A stretch of DNA of 64,000 bases from Macrostomum hystrix (lineage: Eukaryota; Platyhelminthes; Macrostomidae), in assembly GCA_950097015.1 (NCBI GenBank), contig CATNEN010000001.1, positions 2,752,001-2,816,000 of the forward strand, given 5' to 3'. A program made the translations under genes and the position numbers. Shown here piece after piece: positions 1 to 10,400 of this stretch. Each line of letters begins with the position of its first letter. The stretch's first letter is position 1. The notes under the pieces are model-generated. The model had not been told where the DNA came from, did not search any database, and saw only the letters and a list, made by a program, of their open reading frames with translations.

Positions 1-2312
1 AGTTTCTCTGAAGCTCTCTCAAAATTGATCATTGACTGTTTTGTTACAGGCTACATACCTACCACCTGGAGAACCTCCAGGGTTGTCTTCATTCCCAAAC
101 CTGCGAAGGGCGACTATACCAACGTGAAATCTTTCCGCCCCATTAGCCTCACCTCCTTCTGCGTCAAGCTGATGGAAAGGCTCATTCTATGGAGGCTCCG
201 AGACTGCGACCTGCGGTCAGCCCCCATTAGTAAGTACCAGTTCGCTTTCCAACCTGGTAAAACTACCGAGCACGCGCTCCATGTTATTACTTCTGCTATT
301 GAGAAAGCCATCCTTAGCAAGCAACTCGCTCTCGGGCTGTTTGTTGATATCGAAGGGGCCTTTGACAACGTCAACTTTGGCTCCTTCAGAGACACCCTTT
401 TAGACAGAGGCGTCAGACCCAGCATAATTCGCTGGATTGACTTCACGCTCAATCCAGATCCGTTACCTCCACGCTCATGAACATCACCTGCACCCGCGCA
501 GTGATGAAAGGTGGCGCCCAGGGCGGTGTGCTCACCCCGCTGCTCTGGAACCTCGTCATGGACGAGCTCCTGACGGCTGATGTACCTTGCAGTGTCACCA
601 GGGCCGGCTATGCCGATGACGTCGCCGCGGTGGTCAGCGGGCCAGACACCAGCACCCTGCGTAACCTGCTACAGCAATTCGCCAACAAGGCAGGAAACTG
701 GGCCACCCAGCATGGCCTCAAAATCAGCGTCACCAAGACGGTAGCAATTGTCTTCACTCGAAAACGTAAGTGGGACATGCAAAACCTCACCATCTATGGT
801 AGGAACATCCCTTTCGAAAAGGAAACCAAGTACCTAGGTGTAACGCTCACGCACGATCTGCGCTGGACAAAACACCTTGGAAACATCATCGGACGAGCAA
901 AACGTAGGGCCATTGGACCGACCTGGGGCCTCACCCCGAGAACGGTCCGCTGGATCTACACCGGTATCATTAGACCGAGTATTACGTATGCGAGCCTCAT
1001 TTGGTCCAGCGTACTGGAACAGAAAACCGCCCGCGACCGACTCTACCAGCTGCAGGGCAGCATCTGCCGTGCCATTGCAGGTGCGAACCCCTCCACCCCA
1101 TACGAGGGCCTAAATACTATCCTAAACATGCCTCCGCTCTATTTGTTTATTAGGGCGGAGGCTATGAAGTGCGCCTACCGGCTTATCTGCGATAAATCCA
1201 TTAAGAATACGCCAACCGGATTTATTCCTGACAAATCTCTCATTCCGCATCTGGACTATGTCCGCCGTGACCTTGCACACATCCACATCGACCCCAACGA
1301 TGTGGATAGCCAGCCTCCCTCCCTCATCCTCAGGAGGGGTTTTAGCGCCGTCATCCCTGACCGTAGTAGCACTCAGCTGGACGTCGGCGTAAACCAGCGC
1401 AGCCAGGGTATCCACTGCTTTACCGATGGCTCGCTGAGCAACGGCCTAGCCGGAGCAGGCATTGCCATCTTCCATGAGGGTAAGGCGCTCCTTCAGGAGA
1501 GCCTTCACCTTGGTGAGAACACGTCGGTCTTCCAAGCCGAAATCTACGCCATTAACCAATGCGCCAAACACCTCCTCAATGCCAACGTCAGCAGATTCAA
1601 CATCTGCATCTATTCTGACAGTCAAGCCGCCCTCAAGGCTCTGTCTGCCGTCAAACTCTCCACTCGGACGGTCTCTGACTGCCACCGAGACCTGCAGTCA
1701 CTCGCGGTCCTTAACAGGATCAGCCTAATCTGGATCCCAGGCCACAGCAACATCCTTGGCAACGAACTCGCGGACAAACTCGCCAAGGATGGCAGCAACC
1801 CGGACAATAACCACCGCCCGATCAGGGTACCGGTACCTAAATCCCTCATCAACCGCACTGTTGACAGGTGGCTAAATCAGCAACAGCAGCTCCACTGGAG
1901 TAGCTGCACCGACTATAGGCAGACCCGAATGGCCATGCCGATCATTAACCGGAAAGTCTCTGACTTTTTGATTTCACTTAATAGAACTGACCTCAGGGAG
2001 ATGTGCATGGTCATCACGGGCCATGGCTTCTTCCAGAGACACATTTCGCTACAAAATGGCTGCTCCCCCACCTGTCCCTTCTGTGGCATAGGTAAGGAAA
2101 CCGCTGCACATCACGTGACATTCTGCCCCTACTTCGAAAAGGCGCGCAACTTGCACCTCGGCCACCCGCAAGGGATGGACGAACTGACCACTCCGGACAA
2201 CATCCGAGACCTTCGCGCCTTCGTCCGTGACACCGGCCGGATGAAGGTCGCCGACGCCTCCCCGGCGAACCTGCCGACTGCTGGCGTGGGGTGGGCGCAC
2301 CCCCAAGGCTGA
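1..2312 (+). pseudogene. Reverse transcriptase-RNase H polyprotein, frameshifted
   Basis: The reading frame is open from base 1 to about 450 and then continues one frame over to the TGA at 2310-2312. The join near 449-460 is a one-base type indel between the first RT blocks and the RT B block, so the protein is broken. RT blocks in order: FRPISLTSF, the catalytic motif A aspartate in [24 protein letters not shown] (block B), YADDVAAV (catalytic YADD) and YLGVTL. RNase H follows with FTDGSLSNG (first Asp), an E in FQAEIYAIN, the Asp in YSDSQAAL, and [16 protein letters not shown] zinc knuckle (CPFC...H...C) lies near the C terminus. The endonuclease is off the window. The D-I-E-G-A-F form of motif A recalls R1/LOA/I-type elements; the exact clade is not assigned. 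Confidence 0.85.
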
Positions 2313-2400
2313 GGCCACCTTCCTTTTACCTTGGGGTTGCGATAGGGGCCTCGCGGCCTATTCGCGGCGTCTCGCCCCCCCGCCAGTAGTAGTAGTAGTA
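1..2400 (+). mobile_element. Non-LTR retrotransposon A, RNase H-bearing, cut by window edge
   Basis: The element enters from the left window edge and ends in a short repeated TAG tail at about 2386-2400, directly abutting R2k repeat sequence. Such 3-nt tails are typical of the I/R1/LOA/Jockey-like groups. The order is RT, RNase H, then a C-terminal zinc knuckle. About 88 bp of 3' UTR follow the stop codon. The flank that begins at 2400 matches the interior of two other R2k copies (near 15764 and 59396), so the element apparently inserted into an R2k copy. The 5' part (endonuclease, ORF1) lies outside the window. Confidence 0.85.
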
Positions 2401-3056
2401 AGCAGAACACTGGCTGAGTGATTATGCAAGCGAAAGATTAATTGATCATCGCCCTCGCTTCCGTGGCGGCAGTTGCGAAAGGCGGGGAACAGAAGGGAAA
2501 CTCAATTGGCAGGGGAGTTTGACACGTACTCCTTGATCCGCCAGGAAGAGAGGAAAAACCCGCCAAGGAATTCCCCACCCCTAGCAGAGAAACACATGCT
2601 ACACTCCGCATTTTACTCGCAAATCCCTAGCTCCTTATTACTCGCATGCGCGCTTACAGTTGCCTTCCTGCCGCAGCCTTCAGCTCGGCCTCACCAGAGC
2701 CCACCCCCTAATGAGTTAGCCACTCATGATCGAGGGCTGTCTAAAGATAAAATAAAGATAAGAGAACGGCATAGTGAAAGGACTTATTGTTATTAAAATT
2801 AGCCTAATAATTAAGTGATTGGCAAGTAGATTGTCTGTGTATTAAGCCACCAATCCTACGTTTTCCCTCCCACTAATTGGCCGCCCAACTAAAAGTACTA
2901 GTCCCTTAGGAGTAATAATCACAAGCCGCTGCGCGGGTTACTTATCTGAAGTCGCTTGGCCGCGTGCTGCAGTCCTGTCGTTCTCGGGGGAAGGTAGGGC
3001 AAAACAGCAAAGGCAGAGAAGGGAAAACTATTGCGAATTGGCAGGGGCCAACACAC
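2401..3056 (+). repeat. R2k dispersed repeat, copy 1, left part
   Basis: This segment aligns by eye with 15764-16428 (copy 2) and about 59396-60051 (copy 3). Shared landmarks are the AGCAGAACACTGGCTGAGTG start, the CGCTGCGCGGGTTACTTATC segment, and GGCAGGGGCCAAC just before the DNA transposon. No convincing ORF is seen in any copy. The part upstream of 2401 is replaced by the non-LTR element. Confidence 0.8.
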
Positions 3057-3058
3057 TA

Positions 3059-3185
3059 CCCTAGACCCAGATCATGGACAGATCATCCATGGTCCATGGC
3101 CAATTGAAGATTCATGGATGGCCATGGCTTTTTCATGCATGGAATATTGTCGCAATTAAAATTCTCCATGCTGAACCATGCATGG
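3059..3185 (+). repeat. Left terminal and subterminal repeats of the CMC transposon
   Basis: After the terminal inverted repeat the sequence is full of short palindromic CATGG/CCATGG words (for example TCATCCATGGTCCATGG and GGCCATGGC). The same words recur at the right end in both orientations. Clustered short subterminal repeats are a known feature of CACTA-type elements, where they bind transposon proteins; binding here is inference. Confidence 0.7.
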
Positions 3186-3668
3186 GAAACCTTTTATTTT
3201 ACCCTATTTGCAAAGTATTTTTAATCTATATCACATAAATTATTTACTTTTTAAACGCAAATTTGCAAAAATAGAATCTTCTTTGCAAGATAACTGTATG
3301 TTAAAAAGTACATTTTTGTTAATATAGTTAACTACGCATATTTTTCAAATTAATTTATTGTCTGACGGCGGCCATTTTGTTTTTAATTTTATTCACTTTT
3401 AGCTCTTCAGTGGTTCAGATTATTTATTCCGATACATTCTATGACAAATTATCACAAATCGGAATAATTTTACCGAAGTTTATATATATAATTATATAAT
3501 AATTTAAAAATTTAATTAATTAATTAATAATATAAATGTCTATAAATATTATATATGCATTGACCAAGTGATCATAACAACAAACATCGAGCTAGCTTCC
3601 CCACACCTTTTTGTTGTTTTGTCCAAGTTTACAAGTTTGTCCTTATTTATTAATTTGCTATTTTTAAA

Positions 3669-5525
3669 ATGCAAGCAATTGGTCAAAGAGCAAAGAAAAG
3701 GGCCTCTTCTCGGATCCCAGATGACTTCTCTTCTGTCTTTTTCTGTTTTGTTCTCCCAAATACATCATTTGAGGAGAAGATTGCTTGCATTGCTTTTGGT
3801 TCACCATATTGGCCATCTGCATTATCTGGTGATGAAAAAATGAGTTTGTCATTTGTAAGTTGTATTTTATTGACAATTCTTAAAAAATTAAACTATTAGA
3901 TTTATAATAAACAATTTGTAATAATAAATGTAATTCAAAACATTTTAGGGCTCTACTGTTTATTTGCAAATGTATGGTCAACTATTTGCTGCTAAGCTTG
4001 TTGCTAAAGTCTCTCAGCGACAAATGGCCTCTTTCATGGAAAATCTGTCATCATTAGTCAGTGAGGCTGAAGGGACAGATTGTTTAGTTGAGAAAGCCAT
4101 AGCAGCCTTTATTTCTTTGAATACTTGTCCACCAGCTAAGCAGTCACGACAAATGGTTTCTACAAATGTTGCTGAGTCTGAAGATCTTGTTGATGACCTT
4201 GGACTCTATGGGTCCTTAGCTGATGCTGCTAGGCCTAATGAATCTATTAGTGGCCCTAGCAGTGGCACTCAAGGTGCCACTCTTCTTGATACTCCTCATT
4301 GCGTGTCTTGTGAGTATCAAATAAAAAATTCACTTTATTTTGGCTATTTGGTTATTAATTCACATTAACAATTTAAATTGAAGTGTCCTTTTGTGTTTAA
4401 TTTTAGCTGCAGCACAAATTGCTTACCAGAAAGAAATGCGCATCATTTCTGAAGAAGCTGCTCGAGCAACAGGCCTATTAGATAGAAGTCAGTTTTTCTT
4501 TATAGCTATTTAATTTAGGATTCTCTTTTAAAATACATTACCTACCACTGTTTCCTTTAATAAAGGCACTGCTAGTCCAAGTTCTATTGTACTACAAGAT
4601 CAACTTGGTGATGTTTCTACCAAGCAGACAGGAATTTCTGCAGGTATTTCTATAGTTGTTGAATCAAATTAATTCAGCCACACTTTGTTCTAGTTTTAAT
4701 ATTTTTTACTTTTAGATGTGCAGAACTTCATTCGTGGAGAATTAGCTGCTCTTGAAAAGCGGCTTATGGTCAGAATCAGCCGCCTTCTGAAGAAAGATAG
4801 TAACTTCAAAGGGCATCTCACAATAAAGGAGTTTGAGGATGAGGTACTTTTGATAATATGATTTATATAAATGCCTAAAAATGTATTTTTCTATTTTAAT
4901 AGTCATAATTTTTTATTACTGGATCCAGGAATTCCGCTCCATTGATGGGAAGCTGGTGACTATCTCATCAATTCTATGCAATGAGCCTAAGGTTTTCATA
5001 AGGAACTACATTCAGCTTCGTTTTGGACAAGGCTACCTTATGGACTATATTATTGATTCGACCTGTGGAGGACGTAGTCAGCGCATGCCAGCTCCAGCAA
5101 CACATGTTATGGAATTTCAGCGCAGGATTTTTTCACTCTATGAAATTTTATTTATTTGTTGCAATTGTAGCCTGTAGGATGTTATAGTTTTGCTTTTACT
5201 TTTTTGTGTTTTTTTGGTTTGTTTTATTATATGTTAAATGTTAAGTCTATGTTCCAGATGCATTCCGAAAATGGTATTATGCAATGTAAAGATATATTGT
5301 GGTCACCCTACAAATGTCTTTGCAGGTCTCCTGCAAGTCTGCTACAGAACAAGTGGTTTCGATTTTTCCGAAATCTGGCGAGCTGTACGGGATTATCTCA
5401 ACCAGCTGGCTCGTGAGCAGACTCGGTTATCCAAGGAGCAAAATCTGCAGCCTAAAGAGCAAAGTCGAAGGTCCTCCAAAGGCAAGCAGGCACCTCTCGA
5501 TTCTGTCCTCCGTGTAATTGATTAA
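3669..5525 (+). CDS. First transposon gene, spliced, function unknown
   Basis: A chain of short open segments carries plausible GT-AG borders: about 3669-3855, 3949-4310 (donor CTTGTGAGTATC, next acceptor TTTAG before 4407), 4407-4487, a short one near 4566-4643, 4717-4841 (acceptor TTTTAG, donor GAGGTACTT) and one from about 4930. The last segment, open from before 5330, ends at TAA 5523-5525. The middle part reads as a charged helical region (LEKRLMVRISRLLKKD), then a segment with FIRNYIQLRFG. The last exon ends in a Lys/Gln/Ser-rich tail. I do not recognise the family; by position it resembles the accessory (TnpA-like) gene of CACTA elements. Exon borders between 5100 and 5330 are unresolved. 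Its stop overlaps the transposase start as TAATG. Confidence 0.5.
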
Positions 5526-7822
5526 TGACCAGCAGTGAGAGTGACAAGTCTCTTTCAACCGACTATTCCGCTTATTCTGTTGAATCTTTATCGTCTCCAA
5601 ATTCAAGTTTAAGTAGTGTAAGTTCATCACCTGTCCCGATTTCTGAGGAACAAGCACCAATACCCGCTAGTCAGGCAAACACTCCATCTAGTAGTCGCTG
5701 TAATTTAGACAATAAGTCAGATTCAGAAAGTCTCGATTATTTAGAATCTTTAGTTACTGTCTCTGACTCAGGGGTCAGAGCGGCCTTGTTATATTTTTTA
5801 GTAGTATCATCAGGTATCTCCGAGGCTGCACTCGAAAGGATTCTCAAGTTATTTAGCATTTTAAATCGTGGCTCACCAGAAGTATTTCCAGCGACTGTTC
5901 CTTTGTTAAAATCAAGTCTCAAGTCAGTTTGTTCGATAGAAAGTAGTTTTGTATCTGAGGTGCTTCTTTGCAATGTCTGCAAAGGGCAGTGCGATGCTCA
6001 TCCTGAATCTGGGAAGGCTCGAGTAAGTATTTTAGATATTACTCCACAGCTGTGCGCCACCTTGAATAAACACCTAAGTACTATTTTAGAATATGATCAA
6101 GAATTAAAGCAAACTCATAATACTGATGTTTTAAACTCGCAAATTGTTCGCGATCGCAATTTACCATTAAGCTCTGATAAAAATGTACACCTGCACCTAC
6201 TTTTATCCGCTGATGGCGCTAATCTTTTTGAAAGTGTTCGTGCTAGCTTTTGGCCTTTTCAGGCTCAAATTCTCAACCTTCCAGCTCGAATTAGACAGCG
6301 CTTCACCAATTTAATTTTATTAGGTCTTGTCCAAGCAACTTCTATTCCTTCGTTTGATATTATTTTGCCAATTATTCTGACTACTTTACCAAATCAATTT
6401 GTATTCAAGGACTACACTATTTATGTCCACTCGACTTTATTTGTATGCGATTTACCTGCTCTAGCTAAGCTATTCTGCATTCGACAATTCAATGGGGCCT
6501 TCAGTTGCCCAAAATGTGAGCACCCAGGTGAATCATTCAAAGTATCCAGCAAAGGGATCAACTGGATTTTTAGGTTTGACGAGCAGCATATTTTTCCTTT
6601 ACGAACAGTGGAATCCCACAAACGACATTGTCAGTTGTCTCGTATTCGTGGTAAACCTGTTGTTGGAGTAAAATCGGAGAGTTTTTTACTACAATATATA
6701 GCGTTTCCTGACTGCAATCCTATCGACTCTTTGCATTGTTTTTTTGAAGGCCAAGTTAAGTGCATTCTCGAGGAAATTACTTCCCTATCTAACCGACCGC
6801 AGTCGTTTTTTTGTTCGGGTCATGTCATTGAGTATGTTTCCAACTGTTTAAAAGGCGCCGTCGTGCCATCGTGCGTGTCCTTTCCAACATCATTTTCTTC
6901 TTTCACTGACTGGAAGGCAAAGCATTACAAAAATGTTGCTTTTTATCTTATGTTTCCTTTATTTGCTTTGCGTATCAACAACCAGGCTCTAAAATTTTTA
7001 ATAATTACTTCATCCCTTTTGTACCACATGCTGTATAACGTAAAGTCGCTCGAAAAGGATATCCAAGAATTAGCTGAAGCCTTGGTTAAGCAGGTACACT
7101 CAGTTTTTGGATTGCGACTTTTGCGACTAAACTTTCATTTAATATTACATATCGCTAAGCAATATGCGTAGCTAGGCCCTGTTTGTAATTATTCCATGTT
7201 TTCGTTTGAGAGTTCGATTGGTAATTTTAAGAAATATTTATGCGGAACTTCTTCCTTTGGCTCACAATTAGTTACAAAGTTTTTACTACAAAAGGAGCTG
7301 GCTCTATTTTTGTCTCAGCAAACTGATCCACTTGTTAAAGAAGCTTATAATGCTATCGCAATTGAACCGATACGGTCAGAAGGAATTTTGAAGAAATCTC
7401 TCGCCTATATCAATGGCAATTTTTTCTCACCCCAAGGTGCTACGTTTATTTCATCTAATAACCACGTGTGTAGAACCACTGCCGGTGAATTTTGCTCTAT
7501 TATTAATTTTCAACCACCAATGCATGTTCTTGTACGTGTTCTGCACCCTATGAGCTCCTTATTTGACTACGTTATGTCCAACACAAACTTGGATGAGAAT
7601 GCAGATTTAGCAGAATGGCGATTGCTGTTGCAAACTAAGTATGCTAAAGTAAATAATTTTCATTTTATACTCGTCAACATTTCTAATTCTAGTGTCAATG
7701 CTACCGAAAAGTTGATACCATTAAGTGACTTAGGTCGCCCATGTATTGCCCTGCCCATGAAAATTATCGATGTAAATACGTATTGTTTGATTCCATTGTG
7801 TAGCGAGTTTGAGCACGACTAG
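5525..7822 (+). pseudogene. Tnp2-like (CMC superfamily) transposase with one in-frame stop
   Basis: The ATG at 5525 is the first after an in-frame TGA (5519-5521). The frame runs to TAG at 7169-7171 (548 codons) and continues in the same frame to the stop at 7820-7822, giving about 765 codons in all. The Tnp2 family shows as LSADGANLFESVRASFWP and NLPARIRQRFTNLI, a CPKC pair near residue 330, FPDCNPIDSLHCFFEGQVK (where plant Tnp2 has a MDVMH-type motif) and NFHLILHIAKQYA. After the stop come GPVCNYSMFSFESSIGNFKK, matching the usual H-L-x-H-L ... F-x-F-E-x-x-N-x-x-L order of the tnp2 C-terminal (DUF4218-like) domain. The stop therefore falls inside a conserved domain, which favours nonsense mutation over readthrough. 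The N-terminal ~70 residues are Ser-rich. Confidence 0.8.
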
Positions 7823-8329
7823 TTGACTACAATTTTATGTTCTTTTTTATTACAAGCATCCTGCATTAAGAGTCACATGTTGTTACTGCCAGAGGTTTTA
7901 TTAGCCTGTTAAAAAAACAGAAAAAATTACTTTGAATTCTCTAAAAAACTAAAAGAGTTTCTAGAACTCTGGGGATTTTTCACAACTCTGAATAAAAATT
8001 TAGGATTCTGGGATTAAAAATGTAGAGATTTTGGCATTGAAAATTCGGAGATTTTTGTGGCACTGGCACTGTATTCGACTGTTTGTGGTTACCAAATGGT
8101 CACTGTTGCAAAATCAATGAATTTATTATTTATTTATTGCTTAACTTATTTACCACTGATACTTTGACTTCGTACAATTTGGACCTACAATTAATAAACA
8201 ATCGGAAACCTACTTATTTTGTCTCTTTATTTTTAGCTATGGCTACTTATTAAAGGCGAATGTCTTTCTATATAATTTAGTTCTTTATACTGCACTCTCT
8301 GTCCTCAATAAACTATTTTGCATGCACAT
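7823..8329. other. Non-coding 3' part of the CMC transposon
   Basis: AT-rich sequence without a credible ORF. It may hold the 3' UTR of the transposase; AATAAA-like words occur near 7988 and 8302. Nothing else is recognised. Confidence 0.5.
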
Positions 8330-8530
8330 TTCGATGGCAAAATGTATACCCATGGAGGCCCATAGATGGACAGAAGCGCCATGAATGATCATGGATGGTA
8401 TAAATTCCATGGATGTAATATGCATGGACACATGTATGAACATGTATGGGACCATGGATGTTCCTGGATGATCCATGCATGGGACAATGCTAGGCTCCAT
8501 GGATGATCTGTCCATGATCTGGGTCTAGGG
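8330..8530 (+). repeat. Right subterminal and terminal repeats of the CMC transposon
   Basis: CATGGATG/CATCCATGG words occur every 10-25 bp (for example near 8351, 8393, 8409, 8453 and 8500), followed by the terminal inverted repeat ending in GATCTGGGTCTAGGG at 8530 and the TA duplication at 8531-8532. Confidence 0.75.
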
Positions 8531-8532
8531 TA

Positions 8533-9094
8533 GGAGCTCAGAGGCTCAATTTAAAGCTCACCTAACGAGGTGGCTTGCGCTTAGGGGATTGGGAGCAGGC
8601 AATGGGCCTGTGATAGCTGAGCAGAGCTCGGGGCTCAAGGGTCTAAGCCCTACGTGGGTCCGGAATATGAGTCCGGGGTCCGGGGGGGAGTCCGGTTCCG
8701 AAGGGGGGTCCAAGGTTCCGTCGGGAAGGTTCCAGAGGGAGCAGCGCAGCGCGCTTGCTTAAATAGTCTTGCAGCACGCCAACCCCGACATCCATCAAAG
8801 CAGCCCGCATTCGCGCCAGCCTGTCAACGGGGAATCGAAGCGGCGATGGGCCGCCCCGATTACCCAATGAACCGACGGCGGGAAACGACAGATGTTCTGC
8901 GCGAACAGCCGTCGGCAGTCGGCCAATGATTGTTACTCCGCCGGGACAATGGGAAGCGCAGGCGCCGACCTGCCTACAGTGACATTTACATGTATCTAAA
9001 GGAGGGAGGTCATAAAGTCGAGCTGGGCTCGAATACTGTAAAGAAGTGGGGACATGAAGAATTAATGATCACTCATAATGCCCGAGTGATTCCC
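8533..9094 (+). repeat. R2k dispersed repeat, copy 1, right part
   Basis: This resumes R2k exactly after the CMC transposon (GGAGCTCAGAGGCTCAATT, compare 60054). It matches copy 3 almost base for base up to CGAGTGATTCCCG at about 9094 (copy 3: about 60651). Beyond that point copy 3 and this copy diverge completely, so about 9094 is the true right end of R2k. Here the next base already belongs to Gypsy pol. The uninterrupted TGACATTTACATG at 8980-8992 is the empty site for Helitron H1. Confidence 0.8.
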
Positions 9095-10400
9095 GGTACT
9101 GGCGTACCCGGAGTACACTTCTGACCCGAAAGTCACTTTCATCCTCGACACAGATGCCTCTGATGACCGCATAGGAGCTTGTCTGAATCAACTGCAGTCT
9201 GATGGAGTAGAGAGGCCTGTTGGCTACTACAGCCGGAAGCTGCGAGGGCCGGAGACCCGCTACACTACGACCCGCAAGGAACTGTTGGCAGTCGTAGATG
9301 CGATGCGGCATTTCCGGTACTTCCTGGTTGGCAAGAAGTTTGTGGTCCGGTCTGATCACAAGGCCCTGCTGTGGCTCATGCATCAGACTGAGGCGACAGG
9401 CATCTTGGGCCGTTGGGTTGAGAGGATGAGTGAGTTTGATTTCACCACTCATGGTTTAATCGTCCTGGAAAGTCTCACCAAAATGCTGACTCGATGTCGA
9501 GAAAGCCGGATAATCCGGTCAATTGTTCTTTTGGGGTATTAACACCCCACAACCTGTTCGGTGCGAGTGCTTGCACCCGCCAATTTTCGAGTTATCTGGA
9601 GTAGGGACAGGAAGGGATCAATAAGCAGGGTGAAATCAATGAGGCCGCAGAACCACTGCGAGCGGTGAAGCCCAAGGCTCAGGATGTCGCTGACGGCCGA
9701 TCAGGAAGGGAAGCAGCTGTGTCTGAAGGACTGGTGGAAGAGCCGGTCCTGGAACCTGTCGAGGTGCGCCAAGATAAGGCGGTGCTGCAAGGGTGTCAGG
9801 AAGACACGACCGCAGGCCAGCTTTTGAGGCGGGAAGCAACTGTCTACGGGGCTCCGCAGTCAGCTCGTTGCAGCCAGTTCTGCCTGCAGACTGTGGATGC
9901 CGCCGTGCAGACGGTAGCTACTGAAAGTAGCTGGAGCCAGGGAGCCACAAGGGAGGAGCACTGGGTGCGGGGCTGTGATGCCAAGGCGCAAGTGCAGACT
10001 CAGGTGGTGGTGGAAGGCTCAGAGGTAAAGGAGACTGTGCCCGCTCGTTGCAGCCAGTCCTGCCTGCAGGCGCCGGATCCAGAGCCTCTGGTGTGTCCGG
10101 AGACAGAGGAGGGAGTGTCCGCTCGTTGCAGCCAGTCCTGCCTGCAGACACCGAATCCTGCTGTTGAGGAGTTCTCAGAAACAGGGGAGAAGTCGCTGGC
10201 TCGATGCAGCAAGTCCTGCCTGCGAGCGACGGATCCCGCTGTGTCAGGGTCCTCGGGTCAGGAGGATCAGCAGTTAGCTCGTTGCAGCCAGTCCTGCCTG
10301 CCGACTGTTGGTCTCTCCGTGGGACAGGGAGCAGAGGTAGAGGGGAGTTGTCAGACTCGTTGCGACCAGTCTCGCCTGTCAAGGACACCCCTGCTGCCAG
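9095..10400 (+). pseudogene. Gypsy RNase H plus Cys-repeat linker, broken
   Basis: RNase H is read in one frame from 9095 to about 9453 (LDTDASDDRIGACL, KELLAVVDAMRHFRYFL, VRSDHKALLWL). It continues two frames over from CGT at 9461 (RPGKSHQNADSMSR), which fits an 8-bp insertion at about 9453-9460. An in-frame TAG follows at 9602-9604. The frame is then open to 10456 through a linker holding about six copies of an RCSQSCL motif spaced 25-45 residues (RCSQFCL, RCSQSCL three times, RCSKSCL, then a decayed RCDQSRL). Coding then moves to another frame between about 10370 and 10440 before the integrase. The linker matches no domain I know; C-x3-C pairs could bind metal or form disulfides, but this is unproven. 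Confidence 0.75.

Larger units (their letters stand above)
3059..8530 (+). mobile_element. CMC/Tnp2-type DNA transposon with TA target duplication
   Basis: The ends are inverted: CCCTAGACCCAGATCATGG at 3059 and its reverse complement ending at 8530, with the match running through about 33 bp. TA flanks both ends (3057-3058 and 8531-8532). Paralogous empty sites exist: R2k copy 2 has CGCACTAATG at 16424-16433 and copy 3 has CGCACCAGGAG at about 60047-60057, both with a single dinucleotide where this copy has TA-element-TA. Inside are a spliced first gene (about 3669-5525) and a Tnp2-like transposase (5525-7822). Plant CACTA elements make 3-bp duplications; within the CMC superfamily, Mirage is known for TA, so this may be a Mirage-like or distinct animal branch (inference). 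Confidence 0.85.
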
